Part shown: one piece after another, positions 1 through 11,975 of the stretch
How positions within the stretch are numbered: the stretch's first letter is position 1
Layout: each line of letters begins with the position of its first letter
Source: Chimonanthus salicifolius
Taxonomy: Eukaryota > Streptophyta > Magnoliopsida > Laurales > Calycanthaceae
NCBI GenBank assembly: GCA_013350335.1
Contig: CM023538.1
Coordinates: 53,054,769 to 53,118,768, forward strand
Length of the DNA stretch: 64,000 bases
Direction of reading: 5' to 3'
Notes under the pieces: generated by a model
Database searches by the model: none
What the model was told of the DNA's origin: nothing
The model's input: only the letters and a program-made list of their open reading frames with translations
Translations under genes and position numbers: made by a program

Positions 1-1541
1 AGGACGCAGTAATATGAGTTAAGCCTAGACGAAATAGTTGGCACCTTCTCGTACCCAAGGAGTAGTTTATTAAGTGTCAAGAAAGCCCTCACGCATAATT
101 ATAATTACATGAATACCATTATTTCCTTTCTCTGGAAATAGATTTTTTTTATGTACACTGTGAGATAGAATTTAAAATTTAAAAAATATTTTAATTAAAT
201 AAATAAAGTCATACTTTTAAAATTTAATAACTTTAACTTATTGTTATTTTTATTTTAAAACTCATACATTCTATGTGTAGTACAGTTTGACCCATTATCA
301 TAGGCTCATAAAAAAGATTTAAATACAAAATGAACCCCACGAAAAAATTATTATTAATTAAATCAATAAATTCATGTTTTTAAACTCCCTAAATTATAAT
401 GACTTTAAATTATTTTTTCATATTCTTAAACCTTTGCATCTTATGGGACCCACTTTGCCTTCAACGTAGAAAATAAATGACTTCACAATATTCGGCTTGA
501 ATTCTAAAGAAATCGTAGAAAACTCAAGAGAATCCAACTCGAAGAATCTCATTGTTAGAGAAAATCCTTGGATCAATTTTGATGGAGTAACATCTCTCAA
601 TAATTCATCGGGATTTACGACACACTGAGCTTTGAAGAGGATGAGGCAAAACTCCAAAATTCTCTTATAATGCCTGTAGTTTGTAGTTTTGCACACCTCC
701 GTTAAAATGACCATAACTTGAGCTACTGAACTCGATTTTGAGCGTTCTTATACTTTTCGAGCTCTTTGACTGTTCTTTCCAACAAATCAATGTTAAGCGA
801 AAAGGGGGTTCATTTGATACCTCAAATAGGTCCCACAAGTTAGATCTACTGTCAAGTCACCCACCCTGTTTTAAAGTCAACTTTGTCCAATTGGTGTTAG
901 ATGTCAGGTGTCACTTCTACGCACTTTCTACGAACATCCTCAATAATTTGACGGATCGACTCATTACATTCATTACATTAGAGATGAATATATATAACAC
1001 ACTAACAACTTTTGGAAATTTACTAAATACATTATTGGCTAATATCTTTCTATTGAATGGCACTTATCTAAATCCTAATGGCTCGTTGAATCCAAACTCT
1101 CTAATCTTATTGATTTTGGAAAAATTAAGTCTACAAAAAAAAATCTAACTTTTAAAATTACTTTATTTCAAATCATTAAAATTTCTAAGTACTCAAAAAA
1201 ATCTAATTCGAAGAAAATAGTTATTTTTAAATTTATAAATAAAATCTATCTAATGGTCAATCATCGATAAAATTCAACAGGAAAGGAAAACTAAAATTTA
1301 TTGAAATCAATTCCATTTGTAAGTTGTCAGCGAAATTCCATATGAATTCTTCGAAAAATCTAAAAAACAAGACAATGTCTTGGCCTTCCACATTCATGGC
1401 TGAAATTTACAAGCAGTTTTTCATAAAATTTCTACAATTGATAGTGAAATTAAAAGCTTTCATCCGTTATCTATGAATTAAATTAAAATATTTTTTTATA
1501 AAAAGTTTGTAGAACATCATTTTCAATTAATTTTTTTATAA
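1..1541. other. AT-rich stretch without a recognised gene
   Basis: Open frames at 714-418 (minus, 98 codons) and 738-1148 (plus, 136 codons) have no recognisable domain. The block 420-960 is less AT-rich than its flanks, like worn LTR-retrotransposon sequence, but no LTR edges were found. Confidence 0.4.
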
Positions 1542-1709
1542 CCCACATCGGTGTAGCTCAACTGGTTGCCTTCCGCCTCAGGAAGCTGGAGGTTGCGAGT
1601 TCGAGCCCCCATAGCCTAACCATAGTGTGCCCTAGTGGTAGTGAGCTCACTAGTGGTGGTTTTACACTGGGTATCCTGCGGTTTTCCACACGCAAATTAA
1701 AAAAAATAA
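1542..1709 (+). mobile_element. tRNA-derived SINE, family 1
   Basis: Plus-strand element with a tRNA-like head (A box around TGTAGCTCAACTGGTT near 1552, B box GAGTTCGAGCCCC near 1597). The body ends in GGTTTTCCACACGCAAATT and an A-rich tail, the same 3' body as the copies at 7141 and 39005. Confidence 0.82.
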
Positions 1710-1777
1710 ATTATAAAGATGATCTACACTTGCATTGGTTATCTCTAGTAAAAGTATTCACTGTATAAGTAAAAAGT

Positions 1778-2140
1778 AGGGTGGCAACTCGGGTCAGGCA
1801 AGTCGGGTTTCTTAAAACCCAACCCAACCCAACCCGAATTGATTTATATGAAACCCGACCCGACCCGATCCAAATTCTCAACCCGAACTTTACAAACCGA
1901 ATCGAATTCTAACCCGAATCAACCCGAATTCTAACCGACCTACATTTTGAACTCATTTTAGCCTAATTTTAGCTGGGTAGGATCGAGTCAGGTCGGGTTA
2001 ACTTATAAAATCCTCAACCCAACCCAACCCAAATTTCATGCTGATTTTTATTTTCTCAACCCAATGCGACCCGTTGACCCAAAATTCTCGACCTGACCTG
2101 CATGATTTCTCGGGTCGGGACCCGTATTAAAAAGGTTTGC
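1778..2140. mobile_element. CCCGACCC-rich hAT-like MITE
   Basis: Starts AGGGTGGCAACTCGGGTC and continues with repeated AACCCGACCC and AACCCGAATT runs, with the opposite-strand version GGGTCGGGTT in its right half. Same family as the well-bounded copy at 9067-9416. The right end is unclear. Confidence 0.6.
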
Positions 2141-3061
2141 ATGTAGGCACAAGGACACCTGCCCTTTCAATACCTTGAAACGTCACTTTTTATCTCCCAA
2201 TGTGGGGTCGTCTTATATAGAAAGTTGAATCTTGATGAATAATTTGTTACATTTACTTATTAATGTTAATTTAAAATATATTTTTACTAAATTATAATAA
2301 TGATGAGTTACAAATGGCTGGTATGAAATATACTCAAGAAAAATGATGGAGTGTTCTGATGGATCATATTAGCTAGTGAATTCTATTCAATAATCATAAA
2401 ATTATATAAATGAATAGATTATCATTATAGTTGATCTAGCCTAGTTTGAAAAAACAGAAGAAGGTTTAATTACAATAATTGAGTTTGGTGGCTCTGAATC
2501 CAAAAAGAAAATGTAAATTTTGTGGCTCTCGAAAATTAAAGAAAGAGAGAGAAGAAAAATCAAAATGATCACCAAAAATGCTAATCTGAAATCGGCCCAA
2601 TTTAGATGAGAGACTGAAAATTGACTAGAGGAGTCAATGTAGTTTTACTCACAAAGAAAATAACAACAGCTCTAAACTCACTAGGTCAACAGTTCTCCAC
2701 TAAATAAGTTTGCCAAAGGCTTCTTTTCAAATTAAATATCACATGCAATAATTAATTTAAAATGTAAACATTAAATTTATAATTTAAAATATTAACAATG
2801 GAAAATGCAAGCTTCAAATGGATTAGAGGCAGATTAATCTGTTGAAATTTAAATTAAAAATAAAACTCAGCAATTCTTAGAGAGGACAAATGAAATATCT
2901 ACCTTCACCATCCAGCGCATGGAATTTCTCCCCCTCCATCTTGCACGTCCATCTCATTTTAGGCACCCATCACAACTACGTGTTTATCACAATTTCCGCA
3001 CCTGAAAATTAGAATCTACCTCGACTTTTATACCATTTGTAACGATCCAGTTCATCTGAGA
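2141..3061. other. Intergenic, nothing recognised
   Basis: AT-rich single-copy-looking sequence with stops in all frames. Confidence 0.5.
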
Positions 3062-4623
3062 AGGGGTCATTCTTGATTTGAGATTACCCTTGTCTTGTTT
3101 GGTAATTACAGTGGTAAAATAAAAACTTATTCTAAGGATAAAAAATCTTATTTGGTAACTAAAAATGAGGGTAACCTGATATATTAATAATTTTTTGAAA
3201 ATTTTTATAAAATATAAAATTATATTAATGAGGTAAATCCTAATAATATAACTTATAATAATATTATCTATTTTTTTATAAATTATTATCTTTAATTATA
3301 ATTTAAAATGAACATCAAACTCTTTCAGAGTTTCGAGACTCTATCGAAATTTCGACAGAATCACCCCTTCAAACTAGGACATTTTGACAAATATGTTTCA
3401 TAAAATTTTATTTTTATTTTTTATATTATATAGATTTAAGAAAAAAATATTAATTCTCATAAAATTGATAATAAGTCAGGTTAACCCTGCTTATAGTTAC
3501 CCCCCCTTTACCCTTGTTTGGTAATGGAGGGGTGAGGCTAAAAATTCAAAATTTTACCCCTCCCCCTCCTTTTATGAATACCCATTGGAGCATGGGGGTT
3601 TTCATTAAACCCTTGCCCCTCTTTACCCTTCTTTATCTCTCTTTTCTCTCTTTACCCCCCTTTTTCCCTCTTTGCACCTATGAAGCTAAAATATTTTGTA
3701 ATTGATGAATATTATTATTAATTATGTTTCATAAAATTTTATTTTTTATATTATATGAATTTAATAAAAAATGTTAATAAATTACCCTCCTTATCCCCTC
3801 TTTGCACCTATGGAGCAAAAATATTTTAAAATATTTTTAATTGATGAATAGTATTTAATAATTATGTTTAATAATTTTTTTATTATATAAATTTAGTAAA
3901 AGATATTAATTCTAATAAACCCTCTTTACCCCTCTTTACCCTCATTTACCCCTCTTTGCACCTATTACCCTTCTTTACCCCTCTAAACCATCTTTACCCT
4001 TCTTTACCCCTCTTTGCACCTATAGAGCAAAAATAATTTAAAATATTTTTTAATTGATTAATATTATTTAATAATTATGTTTGATTATTTTTTATATTAT
4101 ATGAATTTAATAAAATTATATATTCTAATAAAGTTGTTAATATATTACCCCTCGTTACACCCCCCCCCCCCCCCCTCCTCTTTGCATATGGAGCAAAAAT
4201 ATTTTAATTGATGAATATTATTTAGTAATCATGGTTTATTATTTTTATATTATATGAATTTAATAAAATTGTTAATATATTACCGTGCACATATGGAGCA
4301 AAAATATTTATAATGTTTTTTAAATAATAAATATTATTTAATAATTATGTTTTATAAAAAATTATTTTTATTTTTTTATTATATTGAATTTAATAAAAAT
4401 TATTAATTCTAATAAAATTATTAATATATCAGGTTACCCTTGGTTATAGTTACCAAATAAGATTTTTTACCTTTAGGGTCAGTTCTTATTTTACCACTGC
4501 AATTACCAAATAAGATAAGGGTAGCCCATGTTCAAAAGTGACCCCTACTTAACCCCTACTCAAGAGTGACCCCTACTCAGGGGTAACCCCTTTAAAATTT
4601 ACCCCTCATCCAAACGCAGCCTA
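3062..4623. mobile_element. Foldback element with a GCGTTTGGATGAGGGG end
   Basis: The left arm (about 3085-3180) and right arm (about 4435-4540) are inverted copies over about 115 bp: both read GTGGTAAAATAA ... AAAAAATCTTATTTGGTAAC in opposite orientation. The right terminus reads CCCCTCATCCAAACGCAGCC. The interior holds degenerate tandem units of TTTACCCCTCTTTGCACCTA alternating with AT-rich blocks. It has no coding capacity. Confidence 0.65.
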
Positions 4624-5623
4624 AGAAAATCCATCTGAAGAAGATTTTCTTATAGCACTTTTATTTTAAATGTCCACGTACTTATCTATTTATTCAGTTA
4701 TCATAATTGTTGTTAAAATCTTATAATACGTAATTTATTTCTTACAATTTATATGATATGATAAGATGAATGATTTGTATCTATTAATAAATGTTACGAT
4801 TCATATAAATAATAGAATTATGAGATTATTAAAGTGTAAAAGTATAAAACATTTTGTTTTAATGATTTTAAAAACTTCAGTTGATGGACATTTAAGACCT
4901 TTTAATTTTTTTAGAACAATTTTTTTTTCATTATTTACTTTTCATAGTGATTATATATGCTTTTGAAAGTTGGAGGATTGAAATTTAAGCTCCAATGAAC
5001 TAATTATAATATTCACTTTATATTGAAAAATATTGAAAAATTGCTCATATTATTACATTTTAGATATATTTTATATTATTTTATATATTAAATATTTTTT
5101 AAAAGAAAAAACTTATAAATTGTACGATTTACGATACACGATTTGTGGTTCAAGATGTATAACGATTTTACGATTCAATCTTCACAACATTGTTTGTCAC
5201 CATCTAATTGGTGAAAACATTCACCAATATATCTTGTTATCAAAACAACTATGTCTCTATATATTTTTTATTTTTTAGTACCATCATTATATATACTAAT
5301 AGAAATGTCAAAGTAGAAGCTATACAAACTCATATTTAATGAAAACACCAAAATAAAAGATCTACAAACTCATAAATTCTACAGTCTAAAAATTATTCAT
5401 GCAGTGAAAGCATTTAAGCTTCCCTATGATCCGGACGATGATAAGAACTCCATATTTCAGGCCAGAGCTCACACTTCTATTTGATTTTTCAGCTCAAGAT
5501 TATAGGAAAACAAGTTTGGATGTCTTGACCTTCCTTTTGTTCCCTAATTTCATCTGAAACACATAAACAGTGAGTGGCTTTGTTGCAGAGAAGAAGCCCA
5601 TCACTGAATTGGGTGGTATATGA

Positions 5624-7099
5624 TCATCCTTGGGATCCATTGGCAATTGCAGCAGAGAGAGCAAGGAATCGTTTCAGGCATCTTTTGTAGACGAAAGGGC
5701 GCACTATATGGACCAAATGACCTGCTTTTTTAATGGCTTGCAACATGACTTTATCTCCCAATTGCCTGCAATATGTAATTTCTATTATAAATTTATTACT
5801 TATTGGAATCCGATCGCATAAATGGTTGCAAAAAGACAGATAGGTTATACAAAATAAAAGGGTTGAATTTGGGTGGACTGGACTGGGTTTTAATAAATCC
5901 AACTCAACCCATATGAAAACTTATTCAACCCGACTCGATGCAAATGAATTGTTGATCAGAATTACTCAACCCGACTCGACTCAAATTTTTTACCCGATTC
6001 AACCCGAGTGTTGGTCCGACCCAACTAGACCTGAATTTCACCTCCAATTGCTACTATTTTATAACTTAGTACACTCGGGTCGAGTCAAGTTAGATCGGAT
6101 CGGATATAGTTACTTTTAAATTTCTTAATCCAACCCAACCCGAATTTCATGAAAAAAAAATTTCCAACCCAACCCGACCCAAAATATATAAAAAATACAT
6201 AACTCAAACCCATTGATTTCTCAGATTGAGTTTTGTGGGTTGGGTTTTCACCCCGACAAAATAATTTATCTTAATAAACTATAAATCTCAACTCAATATA
6301 AATGTGTTAAAGAAATTATACATGACTTTATGAATCAAAGAGTAACAATCACCCCATGGAGTAAGGCCGAGGATAGGTATTACCCACTTTTGTCTATTGT
6401 GGTAGAGTTATTGGAACTATAAAATGATTTAGGCTTGATTGCATCCTATAAAAATCATCTTAATTAAATTAATCATGTCATATTTTAAAAACTACTATAT
6501 TTAAAACATTAAAAAATAATTTAAAGTGATTGAATTATTAGAAGTTTAAAAAATATAGCTTCATTTGTTTAGTAGTCTACATATTTAAATTAGTCTCTTT
6601 TAATATACCCATCAGTATTGCTAGGAATAGACTTAACTTGTTCACTATAATATATACATATATAAGTGGATATTTACCTTCAATAATATCTTAACTAAGT
6701 GGTCTTGACCGTCATACCAACCCTAGAGTATTGGTTATATTCAACTTATTGTAGTTTTTCATAAAAAATAAAATTACTTTAACATATTTAACTATTCTAT
6801 CAAAGAAAAAAAAAAAAAAAAAGACCACTTAATCAAGATTTATAAACATACTCTTTCATATTTTTGGCCAGCTCTAGGTTGAAAACCTGATCTTTTTCAC
6901 CCCACAGCAGTAGTATTGACTGCAAAAAAAAAAAGAAAAAAAAAATATTACAATAAGGAAATAAGACTATTTACCCTTTTCTTTACCCATCAACACAACA
7001 AATTCATACCTGTGGAAAATGGGGAATGGAAGACTCTTCATTAGTTGACCTCAAAGCTTCAAGGAGTTCACTTCTTTCTTTCCTGTTTGTAAACATGAC
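5624..7099 (-). pseudogene. Orphan duplicate of alpha/beta hydrolase exons 2-4, lacking exon 1
   Basis: Three blocks match exons 2, 3 and 4 of the gene at 11976-16207: 7099-7010 (90 nt), 6919-6852 (68 nt) and 5765-5624 (142 nt with the stop). Splice sites and reading frame are kept, and the segment with the acid residue (LLWGEKD) and the catalytic His (KAGHLVH) is open. No copy of exon 1, with its HGF and GFSYGG motifs, lies between here and 9 kb, so it cannot encode a working enzyme alone. One difference hits a conserved site: the Glu of HIERP after the catalytic His is Val here (GAG to GTG). It lies in the same orientation, downstream of the intact gene. It is most simply a 3'-truncated duplicate. 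An alternative set of terminal exons reached by read-through and splicing from exon 1 is possible but unsupported. Confidence 0.85.
5859..6258. mobile_element. CCCGACCC-rich MITE (copy A)
   Basis: Composition and terminal GGGTTG/CACCCC signals are as in the family copy at 9067. It lies between hydrolase exons 4 and 3 of the orphan copy and is shared with copy B (12130-12500), so it predates the duplication. Confidence 0.6.
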
Positions 7100-7140
7100 C
7101 TGCGAATCAATAGAAAGGCTTAGAATTAAAATTTCCTTAC

Positions 7141-7302
7141 GGTTTTTTTTTTCAATTTACGTGTGGTAAACCACAAGATTCTCAGCCTAAAACCTCAAGG
7201 GTGGACCCCTACCCGTAAGGCATACCAAGGTTAAGTCATGGGGGTTCGAACCAGTGACCTCCCGCTTCCTGAGGTGAGAGATAACCAGCTGAGCCACTCC
7301 CA
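7141..7302 (-). mobile_element. tRNA-derived SINE, family 1, with target-site duplication
   Basis: Read on the minus strand, it starts with a tRNA-like head: A box around TGGCTCAGCTGGTT and B box GGTTCGAACCC. It ends in a body with GGTTTACCACACGTAAATT and an A-rich tail. It is flanked by TTAAAATTTCCTTAC (7126-7140) and TTAAAATTTCTTAC (7303-7316). The duplicate segment near 14160 has the empty site, which confirms insertion after the duplication. Confidence 0.88.
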
Positions 7303-7842
7303 TTAAAATTTCTTACTTTGATTCTTATTATTTTCATTTCTCTTCTTTTTTAAGAATCTTTTAATTTATTGACTTATGCTTGAAATAAAATAAAAAAAGA
7401 AATAGAGTTATAATTTCTTAAAACTTATAGTGCCAAAAAATGGTATCAAAATAATGCAATTAGTTTTTAGGTGATTTTCACCACTAAAATTAAGTGACTA
7501 TAAATTGAATTTTGAGATCGAATTTGCTTCACTTGTAACTCAAAAAATCTTAATTTTAAGTAGAAAAATATATATAAATTCTTTGCGCCCAGTCCATAAG
7601 GTCCATATTTGAGGATTTCAATGGCCAAATTTCACCCTAGGCACGTCACACTTGAACTTAATTATGTACCATATCTAGTTTCACCATCAATACCAGAGCA
7701 ATTTTAACTGATTCGGATGAATTTATAAACAAAGGCATCTTACAAGTTACAATCTATGGAGGATAAGGATCTTGAAGAATTTAAAAATTCATTATAAATG
7801 GATATATTGTTGAAAATCGAGGGGGAAGGGAAATAGATCTAG

Positions 7843-8585
7843 TGTTGGACTACACTTGGGGTGGTGGCAAGTAGGGATTCTGTAGAAATTTTCCATTTTA
7901 TTATATTTTAATTTTAATTTTATGCCATCAATTTTTAATTAGATCAACTGTCACGTTTTCCTCAAAAGGTCTTTATCTGGCCAAGTTGTTTATTTGTAAG
8001 GCCCAACAGGCCAAGTTGTGTCTTATGTAAGCCCCAAGTATATGAGGATTTATTCTCTCAGGGTTTTTAGTTGGATGTTTTTCTGTGTGTGAGAAAAAAA
8101 AAACAGAGTGGAAAAAAAAAAAAAAAAAAAAAAAGGCATAAGGTTAGACGGTTGGAAAATCCTTATAATAAGTTGCTCAAAATTCTTTATTGTCGAATGA
8201 GTATTCGCTCCGTGGATGTAGCCGTTACGGTAAACCATATAAAATCTTTGTGTCTCTTGTGTGATTGAATATGTGGTTGTTGATTGTGCTTGGTGTATTT
8301 TTGTGATTTATTTCTAACAATTGGTATTAGAGCCATATCTCTAAGCAAACGTATGTGAACTCAGGGGATCTCCTAACCCGAACAGGATGGCAACGACATT
8401 CTATTCCCCGGAGAGCCTCATTCGAAGGGGTTTCTTAGGGCAGCGAACGAGATCTCCCACGAGGACAGGATGGCCTGCATCGCTCTCTGTACCAGAAGGC
8501 GCGAACGAATCCCACATTGAAAGTATAGAGAGATCTAGGAGTTTATGAAGGACTTGGGTCACTCCACTTAAAATACTAGTCTTTT
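7843..8585 (+). mobile_element. Copia-type LTR plus primer-binding site, fragment in copy A
   Basis: The LTR starts TGTTGGACTACAC at 7843 and ends TAACA at 8319. It is followed by TTGGTATTAGAGCC, a slightly degraded primer site complementary to initiator-Met tRNA, as used by plant copia elements. About 250 bp of internal sequence follows. There are no gag or pol genes and no second LTR, so this is a truncated remnant. It is antisense to the hydrolase gene. Confidence 0.75.
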
Positions 8586-9058
8586 GGACTGGAAGTCCAG
8601 ATCCTAACACTTTTGACATTTTTTTAGTTTTGTCAAAAATAGACAAAATCGAAAAAAGTCAATATGACTGGTTGACTTAAGGTTCGAGATTCAAAAAATG
8701 AAGGCTTGCACCGATTAAGTATAAATTTAATAATTTGGAAAATATTGATCATAAGGATAGAAAATCCATAAAATGCTTCAACACACTCTAAACTCAAAAA
8801 GACTACTCTCTTAGTGTATGTAAATAAGAAGATTTGCACATGTTCTATCCAAAGATGAATCCGGTTTAAAAACAAATGAAAAATTAGTGTCTATCACTGA
8901 ATAAGTATGAGACCCCTTGTCATTGCATGAAGGAGTAAACGAATCAAAGTGGACGGAAAACATTCTATGAAGTGTCCTTTGGCCGGTGTATCGTGCCTTC
9001 AATACTTGCATCCCTATTAATTGTAGACGAAATGACACCATCGATAGTAATTTGCAAG
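8586..9058. other. Intergenic between the duplicated blocks
   Basis: No copy of hydrolase exon 1 is present. The sequence follows the copia fragment and may be more of its internal region, but no coding match is visible. Confidence 0.5.
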
Positions 9059-9066
9059 CTTTTTCA

Positions 9067-9416
9067 TTGGGCTGCAACTCAGGTTGGGTTCCTTAAAATC
9101 CAACTCGACTCGAGTTGATATTTATGGAATTCGACTTGACCCGACCCAAATTTTTGACCCGAACTTCTCAACCCAAATTCTGACCCTATCCACATTTTGA
9201 ACTCATTTTAGCCTAATTTTAGCTGGGTTGAGACGGATTGGGGTCTGGTCGAGTTAACATATAAAATCTTCAACCCGACCCGACCCGAATTTTATGTGGG
9301 TTTTTTATCTTCTCAACCCGACCCGACTTGCTGACCCGAAATTCTTGACCCGACCCACATGATTACTCGGGTCGGGTCATGCGGGTCAGGTCAAAACGTG
9401 GCGAGTTGCACCCCAA
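9067..9416. mobile_element. hAT-like MITE with 8-bp target duplication
   Basis: A 350-bp element with terminal inverted repeats TTGGGCTGCAACTC on the left and the reverse complement of TTGGGGTGCAACTC on the right. CTTTTTCA is present on both sides (9059-9066 and 9417-9424). An 8-bp duplication is characteristic of the hAT superfamily. The interior is CCCGACCC-rich and non-coding. Confidence 0.8.
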
Positions 9417-9426
9417 CTTTTTCACT

Positions 9427-10120
9427 AAGGTTGCGTTTGGATGAGGGGTAAATTTTAAAGGAGTTACCCTTGAGTAGGGGTCACCCTTGAACAGGGGTTA
9501 CCCTTATCTTGTTGGTAATTTTAGTGGTAACATAGGAACTAACCCGAAGGGTAAAAAATCTTATTTAGTAAGTATAAACAGGGGTAACCTGATAGATTAA
9601 TAATTTTATTAGAATTAATATTTTTTATTAAATTCAATATAATAAAAAAATAAAAATAAAATTTTATAAAACATAATTATTAAATAATATTCATCAATTA
9701 CAAAATATTTTAAATATTTTTACTCCATAGGTAGAAAGTGGGTAAAGAGGGGTAATATATTAACAACTTTATTAGAATAGATAATTTTATTAAATTCATA
9801 TAATATAAAAAATAATAAAACATAATTATTAAATAATATTCATCAATTAAAAAATATTTTAAAATATTTTTGCTCCATATGTGCAAAGTGGGTAAAGAGG
9901 GGTAATATATTAACAACTTTATTAGAATAGATAATTTTATTAAATTCATATAATATAAAAATAATAAAACATAATTATTAAATAATATTCATCAATTAAA
10001 AAATATTTTAAAATATTTTTGCTCTATAGGTGCAAAGAGGGGTAAAGATGGGTAAATATGGTTTAAAGGCGCAAATATGGTTTAAAGGGGTAAAGATGGT
10101 TTAAAAGGGTAAAGATGGTT
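9427..10120. mobile_element. Foldback element of the GCGTTTGGATGAGGGG family, one arm only
   Basis: Starts TTGCGTTTGGATGAGGGG, continues with the arm sequence seen at 4435-4540, then about three tandem units of 125-140 bp (TTAACAACTTTATTAGAATA ... AATATTTTTGCTCCATA). It ends against the foldback element at 10124 without the opposite arm. Confidence 0.6.
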
Positions 10121-10123
10121 TGT

Positions 10124-11005
10124 TGGGGAAAATAATAGAGAAATTGTTTTGGTGAGCGATCCTCGCACGGGCGTTTTGTATATAGAGATATGGATTTTAA
10201 ACGATCTCCATTTTACCCTTCAACTGCCGTACCAGAAGTAGAAGAAGATAAAGAGTTGGATTACTAACTGGATCCCTTAATGCCCTCAGGAGCCGAATAT
10301 AGGAATGTCCAAAATCAGATCACCAACCGGATCCCTTAATGGCAAGTTGGCGAGCTGAATACAGGAATGTTCAAAATCGGATCACCAACCGGATCATTTA
10401 ATGGCAAATTGGCTCGTCGAAATTCATGAATAGTGCAATTCGACTCTCGGAAATTTCAAATCGGCTCACTGAAATTCATGAATAGTGCAATTCGGTTCTC
10501 CGAAATTTCAAATCGGCTTACCGAAATTCACATGAACAGTAAAAATCAGCCCATTGAAATTCTAGACATTCCTGTGTTCGGCTCGCCGAGGGCCATTAAG
10601 GGATCCGGTTGGTGATCTGATTTTAAACATTCCTGTATTCGGCTCGTCGAGGTCCATTAAGGGATTCGGTTGGTGATCTGATTTTGGACATTCGGTGAAT
10701 TCGGCTCGCCGAGGGCCGTTAAGGGATTCGGTTGGTGATCCGATTTTGGACATTCCGGTATTCGGCTCACCGAAGGCCATTAAGGAATCTGGTTGGTGAT
10801 CCGATTTTAGACATTCCAGTATTCGGGGAATTCGGCTCGCCGATGGCCATTAAGGGATCCGTTTCGGTGATCCGATTCTCGACATTCTTATCTTTTTACG
10901 GTACGGCCGGTGAAGGGTACAATCGAGATCGATTAAAATTCATGTCTCTAGACACAAAATGCCCGTGGGAGGATTTCTCGCCAATTGTTTTTTATAATAA
11001 AGAAG
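10124..11005. mobile_element. Long-TIR foldback element, MULE-like
   Basis: About 100-bp terminal inverted repeats: left about 10130-10233, ending CTGCCGTACC; right about 10901-11000, starting GGTACGGCCGG. Inside, the left arm carries roughly two units (CCGGATCCCTTAATGGC type) that are inverted copies of five units on the right (GCCATTAAGGGATCCGG type, period about 60-66 bp). A central set of about 62-bp repeats (GAAATTCATGAATAGTGCAA) separates them. Long TIRs suggest a Mutator-like non-autonomous element. No target duplication was confirmed. Confidence 0.6.
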
Positions 11006-11975
11006 ATGGACTTATCAATTGATTCACTTGTTATCATTGTTGTTAAAATCTTATAATACACGTTTTGTATATCATAATTTATACGATATGATAAGAGGAA
11101 CGATTCATATCTATTAACAAATTTTAGAATTCGTAAAAATAACAAAATTATGGGGTTATTAGGAGTGTGAAAATATGAAACATTTTCTTTTAATGGTTTT
11201 TAAGGCTTGAGTTGATGAACATTTAAGACCTTTCAATTTTTTAGGAGTTTTTTAATTCATTATTTACTTTTCACACTATAGTTGGATTATATACTTGTCT
11301 TATACTTTTGGGAGTTGGAGCATTGAAATTTGAACTCGAATGAACTAATTATATAATATTCACTTTATATTAAAAGAAAATTGGAGAATTGATCATATTA
11401 TTACATTTTAGATATATTTTATATTATTTCAGATATTAAATATTTTTGAAGGAAAACACTTATGAATCTTACGATTTTACAATTTACGATACATGATTTG
11501 CCATTTAAGATAAATAACAATTTTACGATTCGATTTTCATAGCATTGCTTGTCATCATCTAATTAGTGAAAAGATACATCAATATCTTTTATTATCAAAA
11601 CACCAATGTCCCTATCTATTTTCTATTTTTAAGTACGATCATTATATATACTAATAGAAATGCCAAAGTAGAACCTCTACATACTCATATACAATGGAAA
11701 CACCAACATAAGAGATCTACCTATAAATTCTACAGTCTGATAATTATTCAAGCAGTGAAAACATTGAAGCTTCCCTACGATCTGGACGATCGTAAGAACT
11801 CTATATTTCAGGCGAGAGCTCACACTTTTATCAGATTTTTCTGCTCAAGATGTTTTAACATATTTATTGTGCTGCATGATACTAGGAAAACAAGTTTGGA
11901 TGTCTCGAACTTCCTTTGTTCCGTAATTTCATGTGAAACACATAAACAGTGAGTGGCTTTGTTGCAGAGATGAGA

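Larger units (their letters stand above)
4680..8585. repeat. Segmental duplication, copy A (downstream copy)
   Basis: About 3.9 kb that aligns collinearly with 11025-15545: AT-rich 3' flank, hydrolase exon 4, a CCCGACCC-rich MITE, exons 3 and 2, and a copia LTR with primer site and some internal sequence. Copy A alone has a SINE at 7141-7302. It lacks about 670 bp present in copy B between 13065 and 13740, but keeps a few bases of the SINE end found there (near 6707), which points to a deletion in copy A. Confidence 0.85.

Noticed and set aside
1550..1612. tRNA gene on the plus strand
   Set aside because: A and B boxes are present but the arms do not pair, and a SINE body with A tail follows.
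1800..2110. Interstitial telomere repeat
   Set aside because: The motif is CCCGACCC/AACCCGA, not the plant telomere CCCTAAA, and recurs in bounded MITE copies.
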